5,877 bases of DNA from Candidatus Sulfotelmatobacter sp. (lineage in GTDB: Bacteria > Acidobacteriota > Terriglobia > Terriglobales > Acidobacteriaceae). The notes beneath the pieces were generated by a model that had not been told where the DNA came from, did not search any database, and saw only the letters and a program-made list of their open reading frames with translations. Positions 1 through 5,636 of this stretch are shown piece after piece. The position numbers and the translations under genes are program-made. Where the stretch lies: contig JASICF010000006.1 of NCBI GenBank assembly GCA_030044775.1, positions 1 through 5,877 on the forward strand. The letters run 5' to 3'. Each line of letters begins with the position of its first letter. Within the stretch, counting starts at the first letter, position 1.

Positions 1-39
1 TGTCTTGCTGCGTCTGCACGGGGCATTTCCACCAAATCA

Positions 40-3000
40 TCAGTGATGCAGTTCGGCGGTATTGTTTAGCGAGGCGATTTTTCCGTTGCGAAAATCCGCC
101 CCAGTCTCGCGCATGGCTCGCAGCACCGCCGGCCAATCCTCGAGATCGGTGGCAAAAATTCTTGCAATCATCTGTTGGGTAAGCTGGGGAACCAGACGAT
201 TCAGCGCGACCGGGGCGTAACCTTGCTCATCAGCCAGCCGCGCCCAGTAAAGGTTTGAGGACTCCCACGATTCGGCAAGCAGCCGGCTGGCAAAGCCGGA
301 GAATGCGGGCAGGGGCGGCACGTTGAGCAGTTCGCTTGCGTAGCTGTAACTCAATGTCGGGTGCGGTATCCCGAAGTCGTGGGAGAGGCGCGCCCAGCTG
401 ACTTCCTTCGGAGATTGGCGCCGCAACTTCACCAGTTCCGCGCCCGCGCTTCCGTAAGCGCTTGCGTCCTCAGGATGTTTACTCTCGAACTCTCCGCACA
501 AATAGAAAGTATCGGCAGGAGTAATTTGGTCGAGAACTTCCGATATCCGCTTCTCTTTTATTCCCAGGTCAACGCTCTCCAATTCCCGGGGCAGCATACG
601 ATCGGAAAGGATCGCCATTACCTTGGCCCGGAGCTGGTCGTCGTTTGCCGAGGCGGTAATTATTTCTTCGCCGCTTCGCTGATAAAGTGCGGCGGCGTGC
701 AGTTCCGCTGGATTCACATCCCACCAACGCGGCAAAACTGAGCTCACCAGGAGGCTTGGAACCAGCTCTTCCCAAATCAGCGCCTGAACATTCTTGGGAG
801 CGATGAAATCCTGCTCCAGCTCGGAAAGTACATACGGCAAATCGGCCAGGGAGCCGACAAAATGGGCGCCGCCGCCCGCCGGAGATCCGATTCCAAACAA
901 TTGCGGCGCCTGCCAAACCGCTCGTATTCCTTCCACCGTTTCTCCGGAAAAATCATGCGACCGGACAAAGAGCGGATTGACGTGCAGCGCCTGCGCTCCC
1001 GGCGGTTCGTAATAGGCATAATTCAGTCCAACCAGAATGTCGCGAAGGAACGGCGCGAGCTGACCACGTGCCTCATCGATCTGTCCGGACGAGGGCTTGG
1101 CGGCTTTGAGCACCCTGGCCACGCCGGCTTTCATTTCCAAGTCGGTATGATGAGTGTTGTAAAAAGGAGGCGCCCACTGCGATCTTTCGCTGCTAGTGAA
1201 GATGGGCTGCGGCATCTGGAACTCATGCAGCTCGTCGGCGAGGCGGAGGACATATTCCTCCGGCGGGTTTCCGCTGGCCTTCTCTCGCAAACCGTCGTCC
1301 AGAGCAATCAGCGTATCCAGTGAAACCAGTCGCTGAGCGTCGAGCACGGACCGGATATTATCCCCAAGCTCGCGGTGAATCTGTCTTCCCTCTGGCGTAG
1401 TCTGGCTAGGTCCAGCGAGCAACTCCACGATCTCATCCTGCGAAATTTCGGTTTTCCCGGTCGCCGCCCGGAAGAGCTGCGAAAGTGAGGCGCGTCCCGC
1501 TTCGTACAGCTGACTTGACGAGCGGACCCGCTCGAACGGCTTGATGATGTTCTGCCAGGAATGTTCAAGATGCGCGCCCGGGATCTGGCCCTGGCGCGCC
1601 AGAATCTGCCAGATACCGATGTTGGCCTGGATGATACCCAGCGCATCGTCCCGCTCCGGGTTGGGAAGCTTATCCAGATGATCGGCAACCTTCAGGAACA
1701 GTAGGATCGAAGAGTCGCCCAACTCCGGAAATTCTGAAAATATTCGATACTGATCGCTGAAGTCAGAGAATCTAAGGCACATTGAGCGAACTGCTTCGGA
1801 GCCCAACCCGTGCCCATGCGACCGCCTGCTGGAAAGCTGGCTGAGCGCAAGATACGCCTGCAGCGGACCATCGTCGACATTTTCACGCGAAAGAGAAAAC
1901 ATTCCTTCGAGCAGGTCGTCGGGGGTTTTTATGTTGCGTTTCTGCAGATCTTTTACGGGATGGGGAGCATCTTTCCAGTGCGACAAAACCTCCCGCCAGA
2001 TTTCGATGCCTCCTGGAACGAGGGGTTCATCCTCCGGAGTCCACTCAGTCTGAGAAACCAGAAGCAGGAGCCACGGCGCCGGCCGGAATACTCCGGCGGT
2101 TGCGCTGGTCGGTTTGGCGGGCCGCAGGCCGGCATAAAATCGCCGCAACCGCGAAGATCGCGTAAAGTGCGCCTGTTGCTGTCCGCTTACATTCGAAAGG
2201 ACGTCGAAATATGCGGCCAGCCAGCCGTCATCTTTCGCCAGCAACTTCTCAATAAAGTCGGCCGGATCGCCCGGGCTGTCGCCGGCCAGCTCCTCCCACG
2301 CCGCCTCGGCTTCCCTTCCGCCGGGTACGAGAACTCGCCCATGACGGATGCAGATGTGCGCGCCGTAGAAGTCAAGCAGAGCGGCATAATCGAGCAGCCC
2401 TTTGATTCCGACCTTGCGCTGCAAGTACTGTCTGGTCTCGGGATCCATCTTGGAAAGAGCCCAGTACAACCGCGCGACCGTGCGGTCGCTCAAGATCTCA
2501 TCAACCGTGCCCTTCTCGTCATCGCCGTGACTCTTTTTCCTGCCGGAAATCTTCCAATCCGCCACGGCAAAGAGCACGGGAACATCCGTCGAGGAGAATG
2601 AGTATTGAAATGGCTTGCCCGCTTGCAGGCTCTGCTCAAGTTCAGTCAGCGGAAATCCAGAATCAATCGTAAGAAACGCTCTCTCGGCATCCCCGGTCAG
2701 CAACGACATGCCGGACTCTCCGCAGTTCGAGACGATACGATAGCCAAGAACATGCAGAAGCGGCCCGGCATCTTCGCATCCCGAAACCCGGATCACACCT
2801 TCCTTGCCGGCCAGCGCCGCCAATTCTCTCGCCTGTGCAACATAACGGGTCAGAAGAATCAGGTATTCAGTCGGGCGGGTGCGGCCTTCATAACCGATCG
2901 TCGATACATTCCAGCTCAGCAACGGCAGAACATCATTCCGCGAGGTCTCCTGACTGATTCCCGCCATGCGGAGAAAAGACCGCAGGGGCCCGGGAATCAG

Positions 3001-3156
3001 GAACTCCGAAGGCGAAGGCCCGATGTCGCCGGAAGACGGAGTTCCGCCCGCTTCGGAATTTGTGCCGCCTTTGCCATTGACCGCGCGGGCCGGGAGAATC
3101 GAGGACAGAACAACGCAAAATACTAAAGCGAGCGACAGGTGAAGAAAGGACTTCAT
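40..3156 (-). CDS. Very large secreted/periplasmic protein of unknown function (1038 aa)
   Basis: I do not recognise a family, and no enzymatic motif stands out. What is visible is a classical Sec signal peptide: basic start MKS, hydrophobic core to about residue 21, and signal peptidase I site PARA|V after residue 25. The cysteine at residue 14 follows Phe, so it is not a lipobox. A Gly/Ser/Pro-rich linker covers about residues 26-55. The rest is a long, soluble-looking, mostly helical body with many Trp/Tyr/Leu-rich segments, such as LPLLSWNV near residue 80 and WLAAYFDVL near residue 315. There is no second membrane segment. The ATG at 3154-3156 is supported by the signal peptide and by GGAGAG (minus strand, 3167-3172) with 10-nt spacing. 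The frame is open throughout and ends in TGA at 40-42, so the gene is intact. It stands alone in this window. Likely an exported protein restricted to one phylum; its role cannot be inferred. Confidence 0.9.
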   Translation of the reverse strand: MKSFLHLSLALVFCVVLSSILPARAVNGKGGTNSEAGGTPSSGDIGPSPSEFLIPGPLRSFLRMAGISQETSRNDVLPLLSWNVSTIGYEGRTRPTEYLILLTRYVAQARELAALAGKEGVIRVSGCEDAGPLLHVLGYRIVSNCGESGMSLLTGDAERAFLTIDSGFPLTELEQSLQAGKPFQYSFSSTDVPVLFAVADWKISGRKKSHGDDEKGTVDEILSDRTVARLYWALSKMDPETRQYLQRKVGIKGLLDYAALLDFYGAHICIRHGRVLVPGGREAEAAWEELAGDSPGDPADFIEKLLAKDDGWLAAYFDVLSNVSGQQQAHFTRSSRLRRFYAGLRPAKPTSATAGVFRPAPWLLLLVSQTEWTPEDEPLVPGGIEIWREVLSHWKDAPHPVKDLQKRNIKTPDDLLEGMFSLSRENVDDGPLQAYLALSQLSSRRSHGHGLGSEAVRSMCLRFSDFSDQYRIFSEFPELGDSSILLFLKVADHLDKLPNPERDDALGIIQANIGIWQILARQGQIPGAHLEHSWQNIIKPFERVRSSSQLYEAGRASLSQLFRAATGKTEISQDEIVELLAGPSQTTPEGRQIHRELGDNIRSVLDAQRLVSLDTLIALDDGLREKASGNPPEEYVLRLADELHEFQMPQPIFTSSERSQWAPPFYNTHHTDLEMKAGVARVLKAAKPSSGQIDEARGQLAPFLRDILVGLNYAYYEPPGAQALHVNPLFVRSHDFSGETVEGIRAVWQAPQLFGIGSPAGGGAHFVGSLADLPYVLSELEQDFIAPKNVQALIWEELVPSLLVSSVLPRWWDVNPAELHAAALYQRSGEEIITASANDDQLRAKVMAILSDRMLPRELESVDLGIKEKRISEVLDQITPADTFYLCGEFESKHPEDASAYGSAGAELVKLRRQSPKEVSWARLSHDFGIPHPTLSYSYASELLNVPPLPAFSGFASRLLAESWESSNLYWARLADEQGYAPVALNRLVPQLTQQMIARIFATDLEDWPAVLRAMRETGADFRNGKIASLNNTAELHH

Positions 3157-3645
3157 GGCTGGCTTTCTCTCCGGTCTTAGGAACTTCTAAACGCCGCACT
3201 TCTAAGGCAGCATTTTTTCTGCCAGGCCGGTTTTGAGGGCGGTCTTCATCTCACAGCGCAATCTTTGGTTGCCCCAGGCCTTAGCGCATCGCCCCGCAAA
3301 ATGCGGTGTCGGCCAACATACTCCATTTGGGGGCAATCATCCAAGAGAGTTTTTGTTAAATTTTCATATCTGGCCCATGTCGGGCTTTCGTGTCCGTCTG
3401 CGGAGCCGCGGGCTGGTTCTGCGGAGGTCTTTGGGCTCCAGATCTGATCTCCGCCGGGGGTTGCGAAAGGTGGAAGAGACTTGCATCGATTCGGAAGCGA
3501 TTAACGGCGAACAGAGAGGATGACGGAATAGCGAGAGGGGTTTACTACTGCCGGCAATCACGCCAAAGCTTTTCTCGATTTCAGGTTTCAGCTCCAGCGC
3601 CGCACAATCCGCGGTTCATGGTGGGGCAAAGCGAGCTTTTTTCGG
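3157..3645. other. Non-coding intergenic stretch with small hairpins
   Basis: No convincing gene was found on either strand; the short open frames here overlap each other, lack ribosome binding sites and give low-complexity Arg/Ser-rich translations. The stretch holds the leader of the large secreted-protein gene at its left end and the region downstream of the PIN toxin at its right end. Visible structure includes a 9-bp inverted repeat (3421-3429 with 3446-3454, one G-T wobble), a CCGCA/TGCGG hairpin near 3293-3305 and GGCAG/CTGCC around an A/T-rich loop near 3207-3224. A very weak minus-strand promoter-like pair (TTGGAT, 18 bp, TATGTT) lies near 3325-3354. None of the hairpins is followed by a T-run long enough to call a terminator. 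Confidence 0.5.
3183..3205. repeat. Paired 8-bp direct repeat in the leader of the large secreted-protein gene
   Basis: ACTTCTAA occurs at 3183-3190 and again at 3198-3205, a 15-bp period, lying 27-49 bp upstream of the start codon of the 1038-aa gene. On the coding strand it reads TTAGAAGT twice. The position fits a regulator-binding or 5'-UTR element, but the copies are short and chance cannot be excluded. Confidence 0.35.
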
Positions 3646-4071
3646 TCAAATGATATTCGTGTCCAGCGCAGCGATGAACTGAATGCCGGGAATGACCTGC
3701 CCGATCAAGTCATTGTCATTCGTCAGAAATAAGTCGGTGCCCGCTTTTGCGGCGCAGGCAAGGTGAATCGCATCGGCGGATGAGACGCCGGGCCGGGCGC
3801 GGATTTCGGCATAGGAATCGGCAAGGTCGACCGTGTAGGGGATGATCTCGATCGAGCCTTCAACAAAAAGCCTTCGAACCCGCGCCGCCGTTTCCAGTTC
3901 ACGCCGCTTATGAAAACCCACGAGCGTTTCGCCCACCGTAAACGCGCTGGTGCAGAGCTGATCTTGCCGCTTCCTCATATTGTCGCGAATCTGCTGTACG
4001 CGCCCCGCAAAACGGGAATTATTCTCCAGCCAGTAGATAAACAACATCGTGTCCCAATAGATTCGGCTCAT
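3646..4071 (-). CDS. PIN-domain ribonuclease toxin (VapC-like) of a toxin-antitoxin pair
   Basis: A 141-residue protein of typical VapC length. The PIN acidic residues appear in order and at the usual spacing: D7 in YWDTMLFIYWLE, E48 in the SAFTVGET motif, D100 in SSADAIHLACA, and D119/D121 in FLTNDNDL. The family consists of Mg2+/Mn2+-dependent endoribonucleases that cut tRNA or rRNA when freed from the antitoxin; the actual target cannot be read from this sequence. The start ATG at 4069-4071 lies 10 bp after the antitoxin stop, with no clear Shine-Dalgarno. Translation is therefore probably coupled to the upstream antitoxin, which would keep toxin synthesis below antitoxin synthesis. All predicted catalytic residues are present and the frame is intact (TGA at 3646-3648), so the enzyme should be active. 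It acts in the cytoplasm. Confidence 0.9.
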   Translation of the reverse strand: MSRIYWDTMLFIYWLENNSRFAGRVQQIRDNMRKRQDQLCTSAFTVGETLVGFHKRRELETAARVRRLFVEGSIEIIPYTVDLADSYAEIRARPGVSSADAIHLACAAKAGTDLFLTNDNDLIGQVIPGIQFIAALDTNII

Positions 4072-4081
4072 GATTTGCGGT

Positions 4082-4525
4082 TCATGATTTTCGGGTTAGA
4101 GGGTCTCTGCCGGGAGCATAGAAGTTGGCCCGCTCCTGTCGCAAATATTCCTCGCCTCCACCATAGGAGGCGTAGACATCCTTTCCGATTCCGCGAAGGG
4201 AATCCCACATTTCGTCGGCGGTTTTCTTTTCCGGCATGGAATTCAACATTTCATAAAGGAATGTGACTGTGGTGCTTTGGCCGGAGGGAGGACCGGTTTT
4301 CGAGACAATACGCAGGCCATGCTCTTTAAGGAACTTCTTCGAACCGAGAGCCGCACACACGAGAGGAACCCGATTGCTCAGGCCCATCTCACGGTGTACC
4401 TCGCCGACATTAATCGAGATAATCCTTTCTTTGCGGCGATGTGCCTGCAATACATACTTCTCATATGCGTGGCGGCGGATCGCGTCCGAGCCGGAACTCG
4501 ATGTTTCAGCACCAAGCTTGCTCAT
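4082..4525 (-). CDS. Antitoxin partner of the PIN toxin, with N-terminal DNA-binding-like domain and VapB-like tail
   Basis: A 147-residue protein directly upstream of the PIN toxin and in the same operon; by position it is the antitoxin. Residues 15-34 are basic (AIRRHAYEKYVLQAHRRKER). Residues 35-95 form a compact domain with GEVHREMGLSNRVPLVCAAL followed by KKFLKEHG and GPPSGQSTTVTF. The region resembles a small winged-helix or other nucleic-acid-binding fold, but I cannot name a family. Residues 104-135 (MWDSLRGIGKDVYA, then EEYLRQERANFY) resemble the toxin-wrapping tail of VapB-type antitoxins. This is not a usual 70-90 aa AbrB, RHH or Phd antitoxin. I chose the ATG at 4523-4525 because the best promoter lies immediately upstream of it. 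An in-frame ATG at 4577-4579 would add 18 residues, but that extension would run across the promoter and its ribosome site is only 2 nt away. Probably autoregulates its own promoter. Confidence 0.75.
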   Translation of the reverse strand: MSKLGAETSSSGSDAIRRHAYEKYVLQAHRRKERIISINVGEVHREMGLSNRVPLVCAALGSKKFLKEHGLRIVSKTGPPSGQSTTVTFLYEMLNSMPEKKTADEMWDSLRGIGKDVYASYGGGEEYLRQERANFYAPGRDPLTRKS

Positions 4526-4532
4526 GCATGCT

Positions 4533-4561
4533 ATGATTGCATATTCATGCGTAATAGTCAA
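4533..4561 (-). promoter_or_regulatory. Putative sigma-70 promoter of the toxin-antitoxin operon (leaderless antitoxin start)
   Basis: On the minus strand, TTGACT (4561-4556) is separated by exactly 17 bp from AATCAT (4538-4533, 4 of 6 matches to TATAAT). The A of the preferred antitoxin ATG (4525) lies 8 nt beyond the -10 box, where transcription normally begins. The mRNA would therefore have essentially no 5' leader, in keeping with the lack of any Shine-Dalgarno before that ATG. Confidence 0.5.
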
Positions 4562-4569
4562 TACGTATT
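4560..4569. promoter_or_regulatory. Palindromic operator candidate AATACGTATT at the -35 box of the toxin-antitoxin promoter
   Basis: AATACGTATT is a perfect 10-bp palindrome sharing two bases with the minus-strand -35 TTGACT. Binding of a dimeric antitoxin or toxin-antitoxin complex here would block RNA polymerase, the usual form of autoregulation in such operons. Downstream, the spacer also holds GCAT-GAAT-ATGC (about 4539-4550), a second possible half-site pair. Confidence 0.4.
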
Positions 4570-4597
4570 CGGTTTTCATAGCCTCTAAGCAAGTGGT

Positions 4598-4627
4598 TTG
4601 ACTTTCTAGTCTGGTTACTCCTAGTCT
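4598..4627 (+). promoter_or_regulatory. Possible promoter of the tmRNA gene
   Basis: TTGACT at 4598-4603 is a good -35 box. The -10 is weak: TAGTCT at 4622-4627 with an 18-bp spacer matches TATAAT at three of six positions. Initiation from it would give a precursor with roughly 25-30 nt of 5' leader before the mature end at 4663, compatible with RNase P processing. It diverges from the toxin-antitoxin promoter; both use the same -35 hexamer, TTGACT. Confidence 0.35.
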
Positions 4628-4629
4628 GG
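4606..4629. repeat. 9-bp direct repeat CTAGTCTGG, two copies 15 bp apart, between divergent promoters
   Basis: CTAGTCTGG occurs at 4606-4614 and 4621-4629, separated by TTACTC. The pair sits between the toxin-antitoxin promoter and the tmRNA gene and overlaps the spacer and -10 region of the putative tmRNA promoter. It may be a tandem binding site for a regulator of one or both transcription units. Confidence 0.45.
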
Positions 4630-4653
4630 AATCAGTTCTTTCTCACGGCCAAT

Positions 4654-4665
4654 CCCACTAGTGGG
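4654..4665. repeat. Perfect 12-bp palindrome overlapping the mature 5' end of tmRNA
   Basis: CCCACTAGTGGG is self-complementary and its last three bases are the first three of the mature tmRNA. In the precursor it could pair the 5' acceptor strand with the leader, competing with the acceptor stem until RNase P cleaves, or it may be a DNA-binding site. Confidence 0.5.
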
Positions 4666-4749
4666 GGCGTCACGGCTTCGACGGAGATGCTTGCGGCCAG
4701 GAGGCATGCCGGGGTGCACACACCCGTAATCGCGTGCAAAATGATAATT

Positions 4750-4779
4750 GCCAATCAAACAATGGCATACGCAGCCTAA
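4750..4779 (+). other. tmRNA tag-peptide reading frame (ANQTMAYAA, stop TAA)
   Basis: The resume codon is GCC at 4750-4752, followed by AAT CAA ACA ATG GCA TAC GCA GCC and TAA (4777-4779). The upstream ATAATT places A at -4, matching the conserved adenosine that sets the tmRNA frame. The tag ends AYAA, giving the small hydrophobic Ala-Ala terminus recognised by ClpXP-type proteases. The stop codon lies inside a perfect 16-nt palindrome (4774-4789), which would form helix 5. Confidence 0.85.
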
Positions 4780-5010
4780 TTAATTAGGCAGCCGCTCTTC
4801 ACAGCTTCGCCCTTGGGCTGTGGCCGAGCGTCGCACAGAGGGCCGCTCTTTTCAGTTACGTCTGGGCTGGGAAGCTAAGATCACAGGCTAGCGGCTGGCG
4901 TTTCTTGTCCGTTCTGAGCGCGCAGTCGCGAACGTCCCGGGGATAAAAAGCCTGGGGCATGAACCGGAATAAGCATGTAGTCTCTTGGCCAGTAACATTT
5001 TCGGACGCGG

Positions 5011-5034
5011 GTTCGACTCCCGCCGCCTCCACCA
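5011..5034 (+). repeat. Attachment-site core at the 3' end of tmRNA (copy 1 of 2)
   Basis: These 24 bases, from the last base of the 5' T-stem strand through the T loop to CCA, are the end of the functional tmRNA gene and are repeated identically at 5136-5159. The 3' end of tmRNA is a well-known target of tyrosine integrases, which regenerate the RNA end and leave the displaced copy at the far side of the inserted DNA. Confidence 0.75.
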
Positions 5035-5135
5035 GATTTCCCCTTAGGTTCCGTTGAGTTCGAGGTCCTTCGCGGAAAACGCTCAGGATTTCGGCAGCAG
5101 ACTTCCGCTTCGCTCACGCCTGCTAAACGCCTCAA

Positions 5136-5159
5136 GTTCGACTCCCGCCGCCTCCACCA
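5136..5159 (+). repeat. Displaced copy of the tmRNA 3' end (copy 2 of 2, att-like)
   Basis: An exact 24-bp copy of 5011-5034, starting 125 bp downstream. The preceding bases (CTCAA) do not complete a T stem and there is no tmRNA body, so it is not a second gene. Similarity resumes just past the core, with TTTCCGCTTA (5161-5170) matching TTTCCCCTTA (5037-5046) at 9 of 10 positions. Both copies are followed within about 60 bp by a GGATTTCGGC-containing block. This suggests either a tandem duplication or two related insertions in series. Confidence 0.7.
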
Positions 5160-5224
5160 CTTTCCGCTTACCAGGTCGCTCGGCTTCGCTCTCGGGATTT
5201 CGGCTGCTGGCTCCCGCTAAATTG

Positions 5225-5254
5225 CGCAACATGCTGACCTCGAAAGGAACGACC
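5225..5254. repeat. Imperfect 30-bp direct repeat, left copy
   Basis: CGCAACATGCTGACC, then 8 variable bases, then AACGACC. It matches 5637-5666 at 25 of 30 positions with no gaps, including 15 identical bases at the start and 7 at the end. The two copies are 412 bp apart and flank the structured leader and the DUF4177-like gene. Confidence 0.6.
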
Positions 5255-5313
5255 TACTGCGATTGCTGGTAGTAGGGACACCCATAACAGTAAAAATGCA
5301 GCACAGCCCGATT

Positions 5314-5388
5314 GGAACGCCAAGGGGATTGCTTCCTTTGGGCCGGGACGCTCAGTGAGCGGGAACAACCCGCTTACTGAGCCGTTCC
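5314..5388 (+). promoter_or_regulatory. Candidate structured 5'-leader RNA: three-way junction upstream of the DUF4177-like gene
   Basis: The bases fold by hand into a closed three-way junction. P1 is GGAACG (5314-5319) with CGTTCC (5383-5388), perfect. P2 is CCAAGGGGA (5320-5328) with TTCCTTTGG (5333-5341), 9 pairs including two G-U and a TTGC loop. P3 is GCTCAGTGAGCGGG (5350-5363) with CCCGCTTACTGAGC (5369-5382), 14 pairs including one G-U and an AACAA loop. P2 and P3 abut P1 directly, with only the 8-nt linker GCCGGGAC between P2 and P3. The Shine-Dalgarno GAAAGG begins 2 nt after P1, so folding could control translation. It is not followed by a T-run, so it is not a standard terminator. 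I see no hammerhead core and recognise no known riboswitch. Confidence 0.55.
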
Positions 5389-5403
5389 TTGAAAGGCGAA
5401 TGT

Positions 5404-5610
5404 ATGCGGACCTTTGAATACAAATTCGCAGTGAATGTTGGCGAAGAAGGCGAATTTGGCAACCTCGAAAATGGGCTGAATCGTATGGGAGATGCGGGCT
5501 GGGATTTAATCTCCGTTGTGTCAACCTCTGTGCCGGTGCCGACGCGAAAAGGCCGACCCACTCTGCTGTATTTCTTCAAACGCGAAAAAGAAACGGGAAC
5601 GCCGAGTTAG
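5404..5610 (+). CDS. Small DUF4177-like protein (68 aa)
   Basis: The translation has the pattern of DUF4177 proteins: an N-terminal strand FEYKFAV (residues 4-10), a central helix LENGLNRMGDAGWDLISVV (21-39) with the characteristic GWDL/GWEL motif, and a final strand LLYFFKRE (54-61). The family is of unknown function, usually 55-80 residues, cytoplasmic and small alpha/beta in form. The ATG at 5404-5406 was chosen because GAAAGG (5391-5396) lies 7 nt upstream; an in-frame TTG at 5389 would overlap that ribosome site and the P1 stem. The gene follows a strongly folded leader and is bracketed by an imperfect 30-bp repeat, so it may be a small mobile cassette beside the tmRNA integration site. 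No partner gene is in the same operon within the window. Confidence 0.8.
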   Translation: MRTFEYKFAVNVGEEGEFGNLENGLNRMGDAGWDLISVVSTSVPVPTRKGRPTLLYFFKREKETGTPS

Positions 5611-5636
5611 GATTCGCACTCGAACTGTGGAACTGC

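Larger units (their letters stand above)
4663..5034 (+). ncRNA. ssrA: tmRNA (transfer-messenger RNA), one-piece form, complete
   Basis: tmRNA rescues ribosomes stalled on broken mRNAs: it enters the A site as alanyl-tRNA with SmpB and then supplies a short reading frame that tags the protein for proteolysis. The 5' end GGGGGCG (4663-4669) pairs with CGCCTCC (5024-5030) to form a 7-bp acceptor stem with one G-U, followed by ACCA (5031-5034) encoded in the DNA. The tRNA-like domain has the D-arm-like stretch GGCTTCGACGG at 4674-4684 and a T arm of GCGGG, loop TTCGACT and CCCGC (5007-5023). The conserved AAGCATGTAG element before the 3' domain is present (about 4971-4980). The tag frame at 4750-4779 encodes ANQTMAYAA. 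The length of 372 nt is normal for a one-piece bacterial tmRNA. The only oddities are the 3' duplication downstream and the palindrome at the 5' end. Confidence 0.96.
5035..5313. other. Non-coding stretch downstream of tmRNA: possible integration scar
   Basis: No gene, integrase or clear terminator is visible. The minus-strand reading across 4881-5135 contains GGGGGSRTR only because it is the antisense of the tmRNA 3' end. The stretch contains the displaced att copy, two related GGATTTCGGC(A/T)GC(A/T)G blocks (near 5090 and 5195) and the first copy of the 30-bp imperfect repeat. This pattern fits residues of past insertions next to a hotspot. Confidence 0.45.

Noticed and set aside
1810..2601. 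263-codon plus-strand open frame antisense to the large secreted-protein gene
   Set aside because: It lies wholly inside the 1038-aa gene, has no ribosome site, and its Arg/Pro-rich translation is typical of antisense reading of GC-rich coding DNA. The opposite frame has a signal peptide and a Shine-Dalgarno.
3629..3645. Terminator after the toxin gene (AAAGCGAGCTTTTTTC)
   Set aside because: The stem is only about 5 bp with a 2-nt loop, and the T-run is on the plus strand, the wrong orientation for the minus-strand operon.
3233..3653. Several short open frames between the secreted-protein gene and the toxin
   Set aside because: They overlap on both strands, are short, and give compositionally biased products without start signals.
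4881..5135. 84-codon minus-strand frame containing GGGGGSRTRVRK
   Set aside because: It is the antisense of the tmRNA 3' end; this kind of translation is a common annotation artefact next to tRNA-like genes.
5136..5159. Second tRNA or tmRNA gene at the duplicated 3' end
   Set aside because: Only the last 24 bases are present; there is no 5' half, T stem partner or D arm upstream.
5314..5388. Hammerhead ribozyme or integron attC site as explanation of the folded leader
   Set aside because: No CUGANGA or GAAA core of a hammerhead is at the junction, and the ends do not fit the RYYYAAC/GTTRRRY boxes of attC.
5168..5524. 118-codon minus-strand frame
   Set aside because: It crosses the hairpin leader and the DUF4177-like gene in antisense, with no ribosome site or family features.
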